A DNA stretch of 64,000 nt from Azadirachta indica (GCA_022749755.1 CM040440.1:22307269-22371268), one strand, 5' to 3'. Positions 1-13,845 are shown, numbered from the stretch's first letter. Notes: generated from the sequence alone by a model not told the origin. Translations and numbers: made by a program.

Positions 1-3000
1 TTCATTTTTTGAAAAAATTAACTAAAGTACTCCATACTTAAACTAAATTTTTGACAATATTTATTGTTTAAAATTTGTGATAAAAATGATCTACTTGAAT
101 TTTTTTAAACGAAAATATCCTTATTAAAAATAAATTGTGGTTATTTTTAAAATTTTTTTATGAGGGTATTTTAATATAATTAGACATTCTTTATACAAAT
201 TTTGAATAATAATTATTTTAAAAAATTAAATTTCTAATTTAGTTACTATTAAAAATCTCCCTTAACTTTTAGAGATAACTTTACTGTTTTTATTTTTTAC
301 AATAAAAATATGAAGTTAAAAAATTGATTTTCTGTGCATCAATTTTGAGAGGATAGTTTTTTTAATTTTTGTTTGCGTATGAAATGGAGTGGGACTTTAG
401 ACTCCGTGAAAAAAAAAAAACTCATTTTTAATATAAATTTAAGATTTAACAATCTTATTGTGTAAAAACAAGTCACCTGAATTTTAATTTTATCTTGACT
501 ATAAAATTACGGTTATAATGAGATAAAATTATTAAATATAAAAAAATAGAAGTAAATAATTTGTATAAAAAAAATCAATATTACAAAATAATTTTTAATT
601 TATTATATTTTTAAAATTAAGCTATTTAAGGGATATCCGTTTGGTGTTTTGTAGGAAAGTTTAAAAAAACAAAACACTAGTCAAATTATGTTGAAGGGTA
701 GTGGCGACACAAAACTCGGTTCTGTATTTCCTGCTACGTGGAGGGTAAAGGACTCTATAAAACACTGTAAGATATCTGAGTGGATCAGACCGAAGACAAA
801 CCCATTTATGGAAGCCTGCTGCAAATCTTTGATGGTCCCAGTGATCCACCGTCTAGGGAGTAGGGACTAGGGGTTCAGTTGAAAAGACAATATTAAAAAG
901 GTACTAAAGAGAATCGCAATTTTGTTTGGGAGACACTTGCCTGTGATTAAGCTACACAAAAGTTTCCCTGTCCTCTCATTTTCGTACAGCATGCATGGTT
1001 TTCCGTGTTCGTAATATGATTTAGGGTTAAGAGCCATTACCTCATTTTTACTCTATTATAATTATAAATTCTATTTATTAATTTCTTTGCAGCGAAGCTA
1101 GACCTATCGGCCGGTTTTAGAACCTGTAATCATGTGCATACATATTGGTTGAGTTGAGTTTCAGTTAACAGTAGATTACATGTTTTTATTCCCGACTCCG
1201 TAAGGAACACTCTGTCGAGGAAGTAAACTCCTAACAACAAATAAGGTGTCATCTCATGCATATAAGTTATGGAACTTACAACATGTTTAATCTACAGATA
1301 GGATTTTGCAAGTACCATGTGCTCTGTATTAAATCAATTGATTTTATATATATATATATATATATATGCATAGAGAGAGAGAGAGAGAGAAAGAGAGAAT
1401 TAATCGTACGTGGATTGTTGGACGAGTGTCGAACATGTGGGAGACTAGCTACTTATAAGGTTTGGTTATGTCAAAGAAGACGCAGGATATATGTATACTG
1501 GGCAAATTCAATGGCAACATTTCTTTTTCTATTCGTTGGAATATCATGTCCCTTTTTGTCTTTTATTTGACAATTAACTGTGCAAGTCACTTATATTAAA
1601 ATTACAGTAGAATAAAGATCAATCCGAATTTAAATGTTTCTATGTTGAAATTGGATAAAGGAGATTCAATAAGTATAAATATTGTTAAATATTGATACTA
1701 AAAATTCAATAGTCGAGCTGATCTCTTAATTAATTCTTGCCATCCATTAGCTAATTAAGCAATAAATTATGTTAAAATCGAACCTAATCGAAATGATAAT
1801 GACAATATGATTGAAAAGAACTAAAGTTTGGAATGGGCCCCTAAATTTTGCAGCTAAACTCCTTCTTTTTAATCTGACGATGCTCATTATTTTGGTAGGT
1901 AGGTATATTGAAAGTCTTCTTTTGCTTTTTCTTATATCTCTTTTACTATTCCATTGCCAAACTCACGAATGAAACTAATTAAATGTGTGGATCGGACTAG
2001 GACTAAAGTGATCGTTTAATGTCATTTCACCTTGTGGCCAGTAACAATATCACTGGTAGTTAGTTACTTATTTGATTTCCGTCCCAGAAAAATCATACTA
2101 AAGTTTTAGAATATATGTACATGATTAAGAGTAATTAATAAATCACAGATATAAAATCCATATATATTTTTAATTGATGTTGTATACTACTTTTATATAG
2201 GTCACTTCACGAATAAAATATTAAATTAAAAAAAATATTTAATACACGTACGATTTTTATTCATAACTTTATATTTGTGATAATATAATAATTCTAGGGA
2301 TCGTTTGGTTTCTTAAATTTTTTTCTTTATTACTTTCTTTTGATAAATATGAAAAAGTAAAACACACGTGTCCTTATCTTTTGTTGTTTCTCTATTTGTA
2401 ATTGTAGATGTAATTTTCCTTGTTATTACAGTTGGAAAAGAGGGAGCTTCTACTCTGTTTATGGGTCAGTGGGTGGTTATTAAATTAAAGATTGATTCAG
2501 CTCTGGATTCATAACGTGATCGTGTTTCAACTTGCAGACCCAAAAAAGGAAAAAAAAAAAAAGAAGGGCTAAATTAAAAAGCCATGTTAGCATGCAAAAA
2601 TTGTAGTTACAATATTGTTTTCAGCCGCTATAACTGGCAAATAATTTGCCGAAATTAATCGATGGATTTAGGGTTTTTGTAAAACACGTGGTTTGGTTCA
2701 TGATCCTCCAAGTCTTTTCTCTGGAATTCATTTTTTCTTTATTGTTAATTTCAATAACATATATAACATGCAATGATGAACAATTGAGTTGCAAAATCAT
2801 GGAGTTGATTTATTTTACATTTTGAAGATATATATATACATAGATACATGTATGTATAAATAAAAAATGAATCTAGTTAGTTAACGATGATGTGTCGTTG
2901 GTTTTGAAAATAATAGCAATAGTCATGAGCAGCCATGGCATAATCCGCAAACGGTTATAGCTCTGGCATGCCGCCTAGCTGGGCCTCCCATCTGACCCAT

Positions 3001-5682
3001 CACGCCGTCGCAATCAACACCATCGCCATCAGCACGCAGCCCCACCCGCCGCTCCAATTCATGCATGTTACATCCTTATTTATTTTCACACGTTAACCAA
3101 AATTAATTGCTAATTTGAGAGATAAACTGAACCTAGCTACCTACTTAATTGTTATCTTTCTATAGATCTTGTCAGTTGCCCACTATATTATTTCTTTTTT
3201 CTTTGCAAATACTTGACATGACACCACATGCATGTTACACGTGGGTGCTAGAAGATATTGATCATCTAAAAAATGTGTCATTTATATATTCACTCATTAA
3301 TTTCTCGGAAAAATTCTTCAAGAAAATTCACTTTAATTAATTCATTAATTACTACCCATCATGCAAAGACTTGATTAACGATGAAGTGACAGATTAATTA
3401 TGCAATTCAATCTCAAGCTTCAATTCAAATGTTCACAAACGTAATGTTAGACAATGCCCTATATAAAAATATAAACCATGTGCTTCATGCTTTGAGTTCT
3501 GAAACGGAGAATTCAATTGCGGAAACAAACAGAAAATTGTGCTCGCGCGTAAAATTTTAAATATGTAAAAAATGATGTACGTTGATACCAATTTTCAAAT
3601 TAGCTTCGGTATCCAACAAGCAAATCTTCTTGCCCTTATCGTGGCGTTAATCTACAAAGGAGAGCAAAACTAAGGGTGCCTGTTTTATTTTATTTTATTT
3701 TATTTTTAATAAATAAATTAGCGAGACATTATTTTGACATTGTAGCCATAAAATAATAGGATATATGCATTATCTTTTTGTAATTGGCTTTAAAGATTAT
3801 GGTTGCGGTACTTGAGGTAGGTGGGTTACCTCTCCGGACGATTTACGGATAATGAGTAGTTATTCTCCTTGGTAACTATTTATCTTGATTCCTTATCCTT
3901 TTATCTCTACTCATCTAGTATGTTGCCTCCCGACCTCAGCTAGAGGCAAGGATGTCCTGATATCACGACGTCTGGTCTCGTGGACGTGTTAACTGTTAAA
4001 TCTGATCGGGTTGACTTTCAAATTTGGCATCGGGTTACTTTCCCACTTATATATATACACTCTTGAGATGCGGGGGTGGACAAATTTTATTTATTTATTT
4101 TGTTTCTTCTGTTTGGAAAAGTTAATTAATTATTCAATGAATGAAGTTGACTATCATATTTTCTGGAGAAATCTTATATTTTAATTCGCCACTTATTGTA
4201 ATTAATTAAACTTTCATTAATTAAATAAAAAAAATCAATTACAAAATTATGGGTTCCACTAAAGCTAATTATAGAAAAAGAAAACGGGAAAACGTGACTA
4301 CGAGGAAATGAAGGCCCAACGATAGCTGCGCGAATTCTTAAACCAAAAGCAGATGAAAAGAGGTCTGGCCCACGTGATGTTTATCAGCGCCCTTTTCTAC
4401 TGTCATCTCGCCCGCACCAAACAAGTGATCTCTTCTCCAATCTCAACCGTCAGATCAGATCTTCTGGTAATTCCGTGATCTTATGAATTTGGTGACAATT
4501 AATCATATAATCCTTGATGATCAAAGTATTTCATTGACTAAACTAGAGTACTGTGCGCTCTGAAAAAGTTTTTGTATTTAGGTCCTGTTTTGGTAATCAT
4601 CGAACGGTCTCTGGCAATTAGTACAGCTGCGGATCACCGTGCGATTTATTCAGGGCCGCTTTCTACTTTTAATTATGGTGTTATAGACTTTGTTTAAAGG
4701 TAACTGAACAGTACTGTACTTTGAATTGCGACTATTCCTTATTTCTCCACAAGGATTTGTTCAATGACATGTACGTCCCACCAGCTTTACGACAGCAAAA
4801 GCTACCAAGTCCACTAAATTTTTCCTTTTATTAATACTTTTCACTATTTTTGTTTTACCACTTCACAAATCCCGAGGAAATCCCTGCCTCAATCCTCCCC
4901 AAGTGCGCGTATGACACGCGAACGCCCCACTATTTTATTTTTCTTTTTAATTGTTTTCCATTTTTTAACTTTTAAGCTTTAAATCTGCCCACCAACCACT
5001 CTCTAACGATGCGCGTGAAGTCACATGTCGCTTTCATGGACTTCCGTTAGCTCAACCGGCGGCCAGGAAAATGAAAACCAAAACAAAATCTTTCTCCCAT
5101 TCTCTATTATATGTTTATTTTATTTTATTTTTACTCTAAATGTAAAAATAATAATTCTAAATTTGGCGAAACTCTCACATTTTAATTTGAAATTAATTTT
5201 TTTAGCTAATTTAATAAAAATTTGAATATACGTATTGCATAATTTGTTAAGAAGTATTAAATTTTTTGAAAAATTTTATCATAAATTGCGAAAATATCAA
5301 ATTTAAAATTTAAAACTGTAGCAATATAATATTGATTAAATATTAATTCTTTCAAAAGATTATATTTAAACTCAAACATAGTCTGGTAGTTAATGATGAT
5401 GTTAATTTTTTCTTTTATACAATTAGGAAGTGTAACCCACGATTCAATGTATAGAGTAGGGATGTCGTTACTTGCATGCCAATATTACATGGCAAGGGGA
5501 GGAACCAGAAAGGATAAAGAAGAAGAAAAAAAATAAAAATAAAAAACTAAAAAATAGGTAAGAAATGAAATCAAGCTAAGCACAGCTCAGGACATAACTG
5601 TCATTTTCCCATCTAAATTTTAAGGTTCACATCTCTCACCCCTAACTGAAAACGACTGCAAGCAACCTGTGGTCTACCTGTG
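1..5682. other. gene-free AT-rich intergenic DNA
   Basis: I see no supportable gene on either strand. The stretch is AT-rich with many stops in all frames. Three less AT-rich patches stand out: about 660-870, about 2925-3066 (the most GC-rich) and about 3790-4050. None has a recognisable product. The last few hundred bases before 5683 are presumably the promoter of the PHD-finger gene. Confidence 0.6.
1345..1398. repeat. compound (TA)n-(GA)n microsatellite
   Basis: A run of TA dinucleotides passes through a short TGCATA spacer into a run of GA dinucleotides. It lies in intergenic DNA. Confidence 0.95.
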
Positions 5683-5690
5683 TATATAAG
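5683..5690 (+). promoter_or_regulatory. putative TATA box of the PHD-finger gene
   Basis: The sequence TATATAAG lies about 190 bp upstream of the PHD-finger start codon. This spacing fits a transcription start near 5715 and a 5' leader of about 160 nt. More TA-rich sequence follows immediately, so the exact box is uncertain. Confidence 0.45.
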
Positions 5691-5874
5691 TCCCTTTAAT
5701 ATATATAATTTTATATACGGAATTTATACACCGACTCAAAAACCATTACTCTCTTTCTTAATACATATATATACACACACATATATAAATTTCTGTCGTA
5801 GTTATCTCTCTTCTTGGGTTTCCCTTCATTTGTCATATTGTCTCCTGTTTTGGCAAATTTCAAGCTCTTCTACA

Positions 5875-6544
5875 ATGGTGGATCTTCAAACCGTATGTTG
5901 CATGTGCGGCGACGTGGGTTTCCCTGACAAGCTCTTTCGCTGCAACAAATGCCGCAACCGCATTCAGCATTCGTATGCTTTTCACCATCACCATCACCAT
6001 CATCAGCATAAATCATCATATTATCTTATACATACACATAAATATGATCATGTATGTGCGTATATACATCATCTTTTATGGCTGCCCATAGCTCAATTTT
6101 TCCATCTCCGCCCAGGTCTTTTAGACTGCCTGCAACATCATCTTCTTCTGCTTTCTTAAGCTATAAGCATGTTCAGTTCTAATATTTCATGAATACCTTT
6201 TGTTTTTGTTTGCCTAACTGTCGTTGCGTATCATGGTTTAATTGTGGTTAAATGTTTTTGATTCTAATAGGTATTGCAGTAACTACTACAGCGAATTTGC
6301 TGAGCCTATTGAAATGTGCGATTGGTGTCAAAGTGAAGAAAGAAGCTCAAGACATGGGAGCTCTTCCAAGAAATCTTCCACCGTATACGAAACCGGAATC
6401 ACAAACCGATCCGAGTACTCGGGCGACAAAATCAAGCAACAAGATCGTGAAGAGACCACCGAGAAGGGAAAGAATCCGAGCGGCGCCCCTTCTCCCCGGC
6501 CTACTACGCGCAGGTACAAGCTTCTCAAGGACGTTATGTGTTAA
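5875..6544 (+). CDS. small PHD-type zinc-finger protein, two exons
   Basis: The coding exons are 5875-5972 and 6271-6544. The intron is GT-AG and splits a serine codon. The spliced length of 372 nt encodes 123 residues. The N-terminal half shows a complete C4HC3 PHD-finger spacing: C8, C11, C23, C26, H32, C35, C49 and C52. PHD fingers usually bind histone tails or other proteins in the nucleus, but this compact plant family is poorly characterised. The second half is a basic, polar, probably disordered linker ending in RRYKLLKDVMC, a tail I associate with this plant family. The ATG at 5875 is the first one that puts the ligands in frame after the putative TATA box. The intron starts with a CAY-rich tract that stays open if the intron is retained. 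I am confident of the fold class and unsure of the role. Confidence 0.85.
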
Positions 6545-6653
6545 GAGTGGAAAAGGTTTCGTATCAAAAACTTTGTCTTGATAGTTTGAAGTGTTTAATA
6601 TAAGCTGTTTCCGTGTTTTGCCTTGTTTGTGCTGTGGTTTCCAGTAAGTTGTC

Positions 6654-6659
6654 AATAAA
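6654..6659 (+). terminator. AATAAA polyadenylation signal of the PHD-finger gene
   Basis: A canonical AATAAA lies 110 nt after the PHD-gene stop codon, inside AT-rich sequence. It is the best candidate for the 3' end signal. Confidence 0.5.
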
Positions 6660-8202
6660 AATAATGTAACTTTTGTCCAATCTGATTGCTGGCACAAAAT
6701 TTTGAAGCTTTTCTCTTCTTTCCTTGATCAATAGTAAGTCTCAGGTCTTAGTTTTCCTGCATGAAAATGGTTTCAGATAATTAAACTAAGATTAATTCGT
6801 CAATTAGGCAGAACGCAAACGATTAACAGAATTATTTAGTCACTAAAAAGAAAAAGAAAGCTGTTTGATAAGTTCTGGAAAATTTTTCTTGGTCCATAAT
6901 TAGAAATAGTATTGGGGAATAGGAAGTAGCTAGTTGATTTGATATACAGACGTTTTCCTTAGTAGGGTTTGTCTCTGTCGAAACGGAACTTTTCTTGGAA
7001 GAAGTTGCACCAATTTGCTTTTTTTAAACTCTTAAGGAGAATTGAATGCCTGGCTTTAGGCCGAAGAATTCATAGTACCTAAAGCTGCTACCTTTTACAG
7101 ATTCATTGAAAGGCCTTAAATAGCTAGGCCCTCTATTATTGTTCTCAATACAAAGGGAATTTTTTTTTTCCCCCCAAAATCCTAAGAAAATATATACAAA
7201 CAGTAATCATAAATTTGAGTTGGGTTAGCAGAAGAGAGAATGTATAGAGAGAGTGGTTTCAAGGGTAGCCACTGAGAGTGTGTTGTGTTTGAGTCATAGC
7301 TAGACTAGTTGATATTTATATCATGCTGGTACTTTGTTGACCCGTAGTTGTGTGAATTGTGAAATATCTTGAGAGAGTACCGAAACAGATAAGTTTGTGT
7401 ACACTGTATATGTTTTGGCCATTTATGAGAAACCAACAAAATCCCTTCTTGTTGGGGTTCTGGAAGTGACAATGAATCCATCATACTCTATCAACCCAAA
7501 TCTTTTACCCATTTCGTTCGCTTTTCAGCTCTCTCTAATTTTGATTGCTCTACGGATCTTCTTTGCTCTTCTATATTTTCTCTCTTTTACCTTCATTTCT
7601 CTCTTCTTGTCTGACCACCATGTGAAACTAATTTGACTACCAACGAAACTCGCCATATATAAAATATATAACGATTATATATGACCCAATTCCCATTTCC
7701 TTCTGCCCACAGTTTCCTTTCTTTACAAACTATCATCAAAAGGTCACGTGGTTTGCTGCTTTCCTTCACACACTCACTCTTCGGTACTTTTTCCTTAACC
7801 ATTTTACAAGCAACTTTGTTAATATGTATGTAGGATCTGACACTGATTAACATGCAATGATTCTACCACTTCACGTTCTATTTTCTTTCCATGCATTCAT
7901 CAGAACTCTGTGGATTAATTTGTAACAAGATGGTATGTAATGAAGTAAAACGCTGTAAGTCTACCTAGTTTAACTTCTTTGCAAAAGATTATTTTATGCG
8001 ATTGATTGTTTCTGCCTTGGTATCTAATGATTTTTTATGGGGTTCTATATTATTAATTAATCTCTAAACCCTAATTGTTTAATTATATATACATATAATC
8101 ATTTTTAAAATATATGTATCAAGATTATTATTATTATTATTCATCGACGAGCGATGATGATGATATGGGTGATTTTGTGATTCAGCTTTGCTTCACGTAC
8201 TG

Positions 8203-8236
<34 letters not shown>

Positions 8237-10000
8237 ACTTGTTCCTAGCTCGAGGCTTAATGTAAATATAATATGATATATGCTCTTCTAGAGACTTCCA
8301 CGTAATTAGCTAATGGAGCTGGGATTTGGGAGATCAACTAAAATAATAAAATATAGTATAATTATAGATTACATCCTCCTGCATAGAATTAGCATGACTT
8401 GTAAGAAGATTCTAGATTATCCGTAACTCCTAATAAATTAATTCTACCATTCAAACACTGATATGGATGTTTTCATGACTTATATCAATCAACTGACCAT
8501 CTATCACCGTTTAATTTTATTCATTAATTGAAAATTCCTTCAATTGGCCATCAATATAAGTTATACATATATCATCATCATCATTAAACGAAGTTGCTAA
8601 AACACATATCGTTGCTCGAGTTTTAAGTTGTAATCCCAAGCAGACATTAATTAATTAGTTAATTAATTATAGGATATGTGGGGTTATGTCTCGTTCATTT
8701 TTCTAGTTTTCGATATAATTTTTAACCGAAAATTAAACAATTTAAAAAATTTAATAAGTTGTACGTTACGCTCTCACGTACCATAGCACTAGCACACCTT
8801 TGGCTCGTATATGTTGTTCTTGGTGGATGTTCTTCAATCTGCGAATACAAAATATGTGGTGTTTATTCGCTCGCCAATCCTGTGCCTGCTCGATTTTGTG
8901 GTCCTCTTCAATTCTGGATTAAATGAAAAATCACAGATGAAAGGACACATGGCTAATCTCATTTTGCGACACGTGGATACCATTAACTGAAAAATGTCAA
9001 CTCTTAGCAAAATGTAAGTTTGTAGTGTCTACTCAATGATGACAAAGACGATTAATATTAGAAAAAGCCGGAAAGATCGATCGCACAGGCGATTATCAAT
9101 AATTAATAAGTTAAACAAGATGGTCATTTCTATTATTTATTTATTTATTTATTGAAGATGACGACCGTATCCATTGTTTAATATTTATAAATGTTGGTCA
9201 ATTTTTACTTTGAATTGCATGATTAATATTATTGTTATTATTATATTGTGTATGACCGTGTAGACAGTATGATCATCGAACCGATGCTACAATATTTTTG
9301 TTTTTTCAAAAGAGGGAAATATATAAAAATTAATGTACAATATTCAAGGTGTTTTTACTATTTGTAGTTTTACTACCACTACTATTATTATTATTATTAG
9401 TATTTTCTCTGTTTTCTGATAGAGATAGAAAGAAAAGAGCCACAATGACGGACACAGAAAGTGGTCCCTTTTCTTTCTTTTCACAGTCCCCAACAACTGA
9501 GGCAGATTAAATTCTGAGTCTCGAGTCTCGTACAAAGCCCTTCACCCGTGGTGTTTGTTTGTATTCGTTCCATGACATCTCTACTTTCTTTTTCTTTAAT
9601 AAAATTTTGGGGTCCAATCAATAATAATAGTAATAATATAATATAAGCTCTCGTAAAAATTCCATCCATACAAATTCAGATAGCGGTGTTAATTGTTACA
9701 CGATCCATATACGATCTTAAGGGAAAAAGGGATTCTACAGTGTGAGATGTGTCATATGTCGTACACTACTACTACACAACAAACGCAGTTGGTACGCCAA
9801 AATTTACCATTTATTCCAACTACTTGATGGGACCTGCGGCCTGCGTTTCGCTTTATAAAGGGAGGGGATGTTTGATGAATTAATTATCTTAATTGATCCA
9901 TCAATTATGAAATCAATGGAATATTAATTATTAATTAACGGAATTTGTCAGCTACGAGACATAATGAAATTAAATTGTCTCGTTTTCGGGCAATTGAAGT

Positions 10001-10038
<38 letters not shown>

Positions 10039-11776
10039 CAACAATTTCGTCATTTACTATTAATTAATAATTTATTTGTACATAAAAAATTTCCTCCTTT
10101 TCCTTATATATTCAATTAATTTATTAAATTATTTCAAAATAAAATTTTAATTATAAATAATTCAATATTTAATAAAATTTTAATTAGAAATAATTCAGTA
10201 TTTTAACTTATCTCTATTTAAGATAAAATAATTTTTTTTTAAAAAAATTGAGTTTTACCTTAATAAGATATATTAATTAAATTTTTATAAATTTAAATTT
10301 TATCTTTATAATTTTTGGGCTTTTTTGTAATATAGATTTAAATAACTATCTTAACTAACATATAGATGAAAATCGATTCAATTTACATATTAGAAAAACG
10401 ATATATATATATATAATTGTATTCCTCATTTATTATATATGTAAATGAAACCAAAATTAATAATGAATTTAGCTTGGAATTATAATTAATGTTGTATTGG
10501 TCAATCAAAGATAAGTCTTTTACGAAAAAATTTAACGAAACCAAACCTGTATACATTACCTACCTACAGATCTATATAAAAAAAAAAAAACATGACCATA
10601 TCCAAAAACATTATTATGCGTAAACACTTTTTTTTTTTAAAATTAATGATGACATGAGTTTTATTATGTAATTTTATTGATGATATACATATATATTAAT
10701 ATATTATTTATATTTTGAGAATATCTTGATAAATAAATGTCATATTAAATATTTGAAATTATATATATAAAAAATATATAAATAATATATTCATGAAATT
10801 CAAATATTAATATTAATTTATTTTAATTGTTTGTATAATTTATAATTCTGAGAATAATTATAAAATTTATACATAATTATATTAATTTATAAATAAAATA
10901 AGTTAAATACTTTATGCAATTTATAACCAAATATTATTATTAATTTATAACACTATCAATTAAAATAAAACTTAAATAATATTTGAATTATATTATTTAT
11001 AATTTTAAAAATATTTATATAATTTATACGTAACTCTATTAATTTATAAACAAAATAATTTAAATAATTTATATAATTTACAAAAAAAATATTGATATTA
11101 TTAACATAATGATAATAAAATTATTTAAAATATTGATAATAATTTAGAGACTAATTATAAAAAATATTTAAATATAAAATTATTAAAAAATAAATTATAA
11201 GGATATATTAGTTATTTTATATTAATAACTGGTTAAAACGATTAATTAATATACCTTCTAAATATAAGGGTAAAATAATTATTTTTTATAATTACATAAT
11301 AACTCAAAGGGATATATATTTATTTAACTAAATTTGAAAGGTATTTATTTTTTTTCCAAGCATAGAGGGTAGTGTACCTGTCTATTACCCAAACATGAGG
11401 GATATTTGTCAATTTTTCTAATTTTAATTAAGGATAAACAAGTAGTAGTAATGAAAATACAATTAATTATGAGAAAACAGACAAGCCAAACCTTTATTAA
11501 TTATTAATGAGCTTTTACAAATTAGAATTCCTTGAATTCTATTGCAAATCCTTAAAGAATCTCCGAAAATAATCATGAAAAAATAGTGAAAAAGAATGTT
11601 GTAATTATATTCTCAGAAAGACCTCACCGTTTGATCATCCCCTATAAAACTCTAAAGCTACTTCAGCTCCGTATGATTCTGGGCCGCATGTGTGCTGCTA
11701 TATATCCTATTCTAATCTTCTTAAGTATATGTTGCTAATCATCGATTGAGCAAAAAATCCTATATTATATTTATAT
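6660..11776. other. intergenic DNA, very AT-rich from about 10.0 kb
   Basis: I see no gene that I can support. There is a (TA)n microsatellite at 8203-8229 and a compound (AC)n-(AT)n tract at 10001-10037. From about 10.04 to 11.4 kb the sequence is almost wholly A and T with short interrupted ORFs, which looks like decayed transposon sequence, although I could not find clean ends. A TATA-like TTTATAAAG at 9852-9860 has no recognisable gene after it. Confidence 0.55.
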
Positions 11777-12841
11777 TCATGCAAAAATCAGATGTAAATT
11801 AAAACATATTACCAAATTCAGCATCAACGAGGTCCACGTGTACGTTCCGATTCTCAAATCAACGGCCTGATTTGTTGAAATATCAGACTCTAGCAAAGAA
11901 CCAATCTTGAAGTTAGGATTTGATCCATACAAAGCTTGCACTCCTTGTATATCATCAAGAGCCAAATCAACTTTTTTATCTCTAGGCTTTAACGTAGGAT
12001 ACATAACGGCGTCTTTAACGGGACTGTGGGCCAACCCTAACAAATGTCCGATCTCATGTACCGCTACTGATTCCAAATCAACGGCCACCGGTGATTTCTC
12101 CGTCTCAAAATCAACGGCCCACTTCTCCGCGGCGTCCAGATGAAACCTGCCACTCTCCGGGGAAAACGAATGCGCCAGAACCCCTAAAACCCCATCAAAC
12201 GGCTCTCCGTCACCGTGATCACCGCTATAGAATCCTATTCTGATATCAGCAAAATCGTAATCATCAGTTACGACAAAACTAACAGGAATGACGGATGCCC
12301 ATTTGGCAAAAGCGCGCTTAAACACGAGTTTGATATCTGAAACGTTCAAGTAGTTGATCATGTTGTCGTTGGAGAAAGCGTACGTGAGTTTCATGGGAAT
12401 GTGACGTGTCCATCGCGGCTTACCGGGAAAGAGAACGTAATCTTTGGCTGCATGCAACGTACGAGGAGCTGCTGCCGTGTCCGAATCAGGGACGCCGCAT
12501 CTTGGAGCCATAATTTGAGAGAGCGTTTCGAAATCGAGCTTACCAGTGACGGCAAGACCAAGCTTTGACTGATAACGCATTATGGCTGATTCCAGTGATG
12601 CATTGTAATCTTGTGCTGGGAGATAGCCAAAACGATGAAAGTATCGCTTCAACTGAGATATGCCAATGACGTGGCTGTTTCTCCGGGAACTGTGGAAGAA
12701 ATGAACATTCTGCATTTCAGCGGCAATATCAGTTTGCTTTGAAGTTAATTGTGGAGTTGATCGGACGGCAGTGCACGGCGGCCATTCAAGCAGCAGAATG
12801 AAGATGATGAGAAGGAGATGATTGGCAAAAAACTGAAGCAT
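11777..12841 (-). CDS. MMP: plant matrix metalloproteinase, intronless
   Basis: One uninterrupted 354-codon frame encodes a zinc endopeptidase of the matrixin (M10A) family, which acts at the cell surface or in the apoplast. Residues 1-25 form a hydrophobic signal peptide. A peptidoglycan-binding-like prodomain follows and ends in the cysteine switch PRCGVPD (113-119), whose C115 is expected to hold the zymogen inactive. The catalytic domain carries the zinc site HEIGHLLGLAH (H262, H266, H272, general base E263) and the Met-turn methionine M280. The hydrophobic C-terminal tail from about 336 looks like a GPI-attachment signal, as in several plant MMPs. There is no hemopexin domain, also as in plants. 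Length and the lack of introns match the plant family. All key residues are present, so the enzyme should be functional. Which paralogue it is cannot be said. Confidence 0.95.
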   Translation of the reverse strand: MLQFFANHLLLIIFILLLEWPPCTAVRSTPQLTSKQTDIAAEMQNVHFFHSSRRNSHVIGISQLKRYFHRFGYLPAQDYNASLESAIMRYQSKLGLAVTGKLDFETLSQIMAPRCGVPDSDTAAAPRTLHAAKDYVLFPGKPRWTRHIPMKLTYAFSNDNMINYLNVSDIKLVFKRAFAKWASVIPVSFVVTDDYDFADIRIGFYSGDHGDGEPFDGVLGVLAHSFSPESGRFHLDAAEKWAVDFETEKSPVAVDLESVAVHEIGHLLGLAHSPVKDAVMYPTLKPRDKKVDLALDDIQGVQALYGSNPNFKIGSLLESDISTNQAVDLRIGTYTWTSLMLNLVICFNLHLIFA

Positions 12842-13269
12842 GGTAGCTGCTAATGCGAGGAATTTGGATTACACGTATGGAGGGAAAAGCTTTATTGTAA
12901 AGGAAGGGCCAAAATCGTAAATTCAGAGGAAATTAAAAAGAATATACAAAATTTGAAAAATAATTAGGGTAAGACTTTGATGATCTGAAATCATGAATTT
13001 TTGGAAGAATCTCAAGCCGTAATTGTTATCGATAAAACAAAGCTTTCTAATTAATGGTGATTAAAGAGTTTTTGTAGGGTTCCAGATGAACATGTAATCA
13101 ATATTTGTTTTGTCCGTTCTTTCATTCATAAATTTGAAAAGAAAGGCTTAGCGTTATCAACTGCCTTTTATTATTATTATTAGTGGATTATTCAAATATA
13201 TATCGTATTGTTTAATTTAACAGTTTTACATAAATCAATTTAGGGTCTAGGTGGTGGGCTCAATTTTAA

Positions 13270-13845
13270 TTGAGAAGTTGTTTGTTTTTATGACCGATCT
13301 TTGAATATAATTATTAAGATGTTTATGAGTTGTTTATTTTTTAATTTATACTTGAGTATTTAATAAAAATTTTGATTTAAATTTAAATAATCAAATGTTT
13401 AAATATTTTAATATTTTATTTTTTTATAAATATCTCTATTTTATTAAATTATTTATTAATAAAATTAAAACTATAATTAATTATTTTTAATATATTTTTT
13501 TATTGTGAATTTTCTTTTACTTATCTTCTCAATTCTATTTATTTTATACTTTAATTATTATAATAAATTTATATATTTATTTAATCACAACTATATTATA
13601 ATATGACTTATTATTTTTTATTTAATTTTTATTATCTTTATATCATAAATTAAAAAAATTATTTTTTTAAAAAAAAAATCTAGCAAATAAATAATATATT
13701 AATATAATTTATTAATTTTTTATTTATTATTGTACTAATATAATCAAAATCATTTAAATATAAGTATATTATGTAAAAGGATATATATGTCAAAATATTA
13801 ATTTTTAAATTTTTTATTTTTTTTTCAAAACAAATAACTTAATAT
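13270..13845. mobile_element. candidate AT-rich MITE, hAT-like
   Basis: The left side reads GTTGTTTGTTTTTA and the right side contains TTTTCAAAACAAATAAC, whose reverse complement resembles it. The interior is almost pure AT with no ORF. This is the look of small non-autonomous hAT-type MITEs in dicots. The ends are imperfect, I found no target duplication, and the exact borders are uncertain. Confidence 0.35.

Noticed and set aside
661..870. 60-codon open frames on both strands at 0.7-0.85 kb
   Set aside because: The block is less AT-rich than its flanks, but neither frame resembles a known protein.
9852..9860. TATA-like TTTATAAAG as a promoter
   Set aside because: No gene, exon or hairpin that I can support follows it.
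11907..12143. 78-codon ORF antisense to the metalloproteinase
   Set aside because: It is an open mirror of a conserved coding region and has no features of its own.
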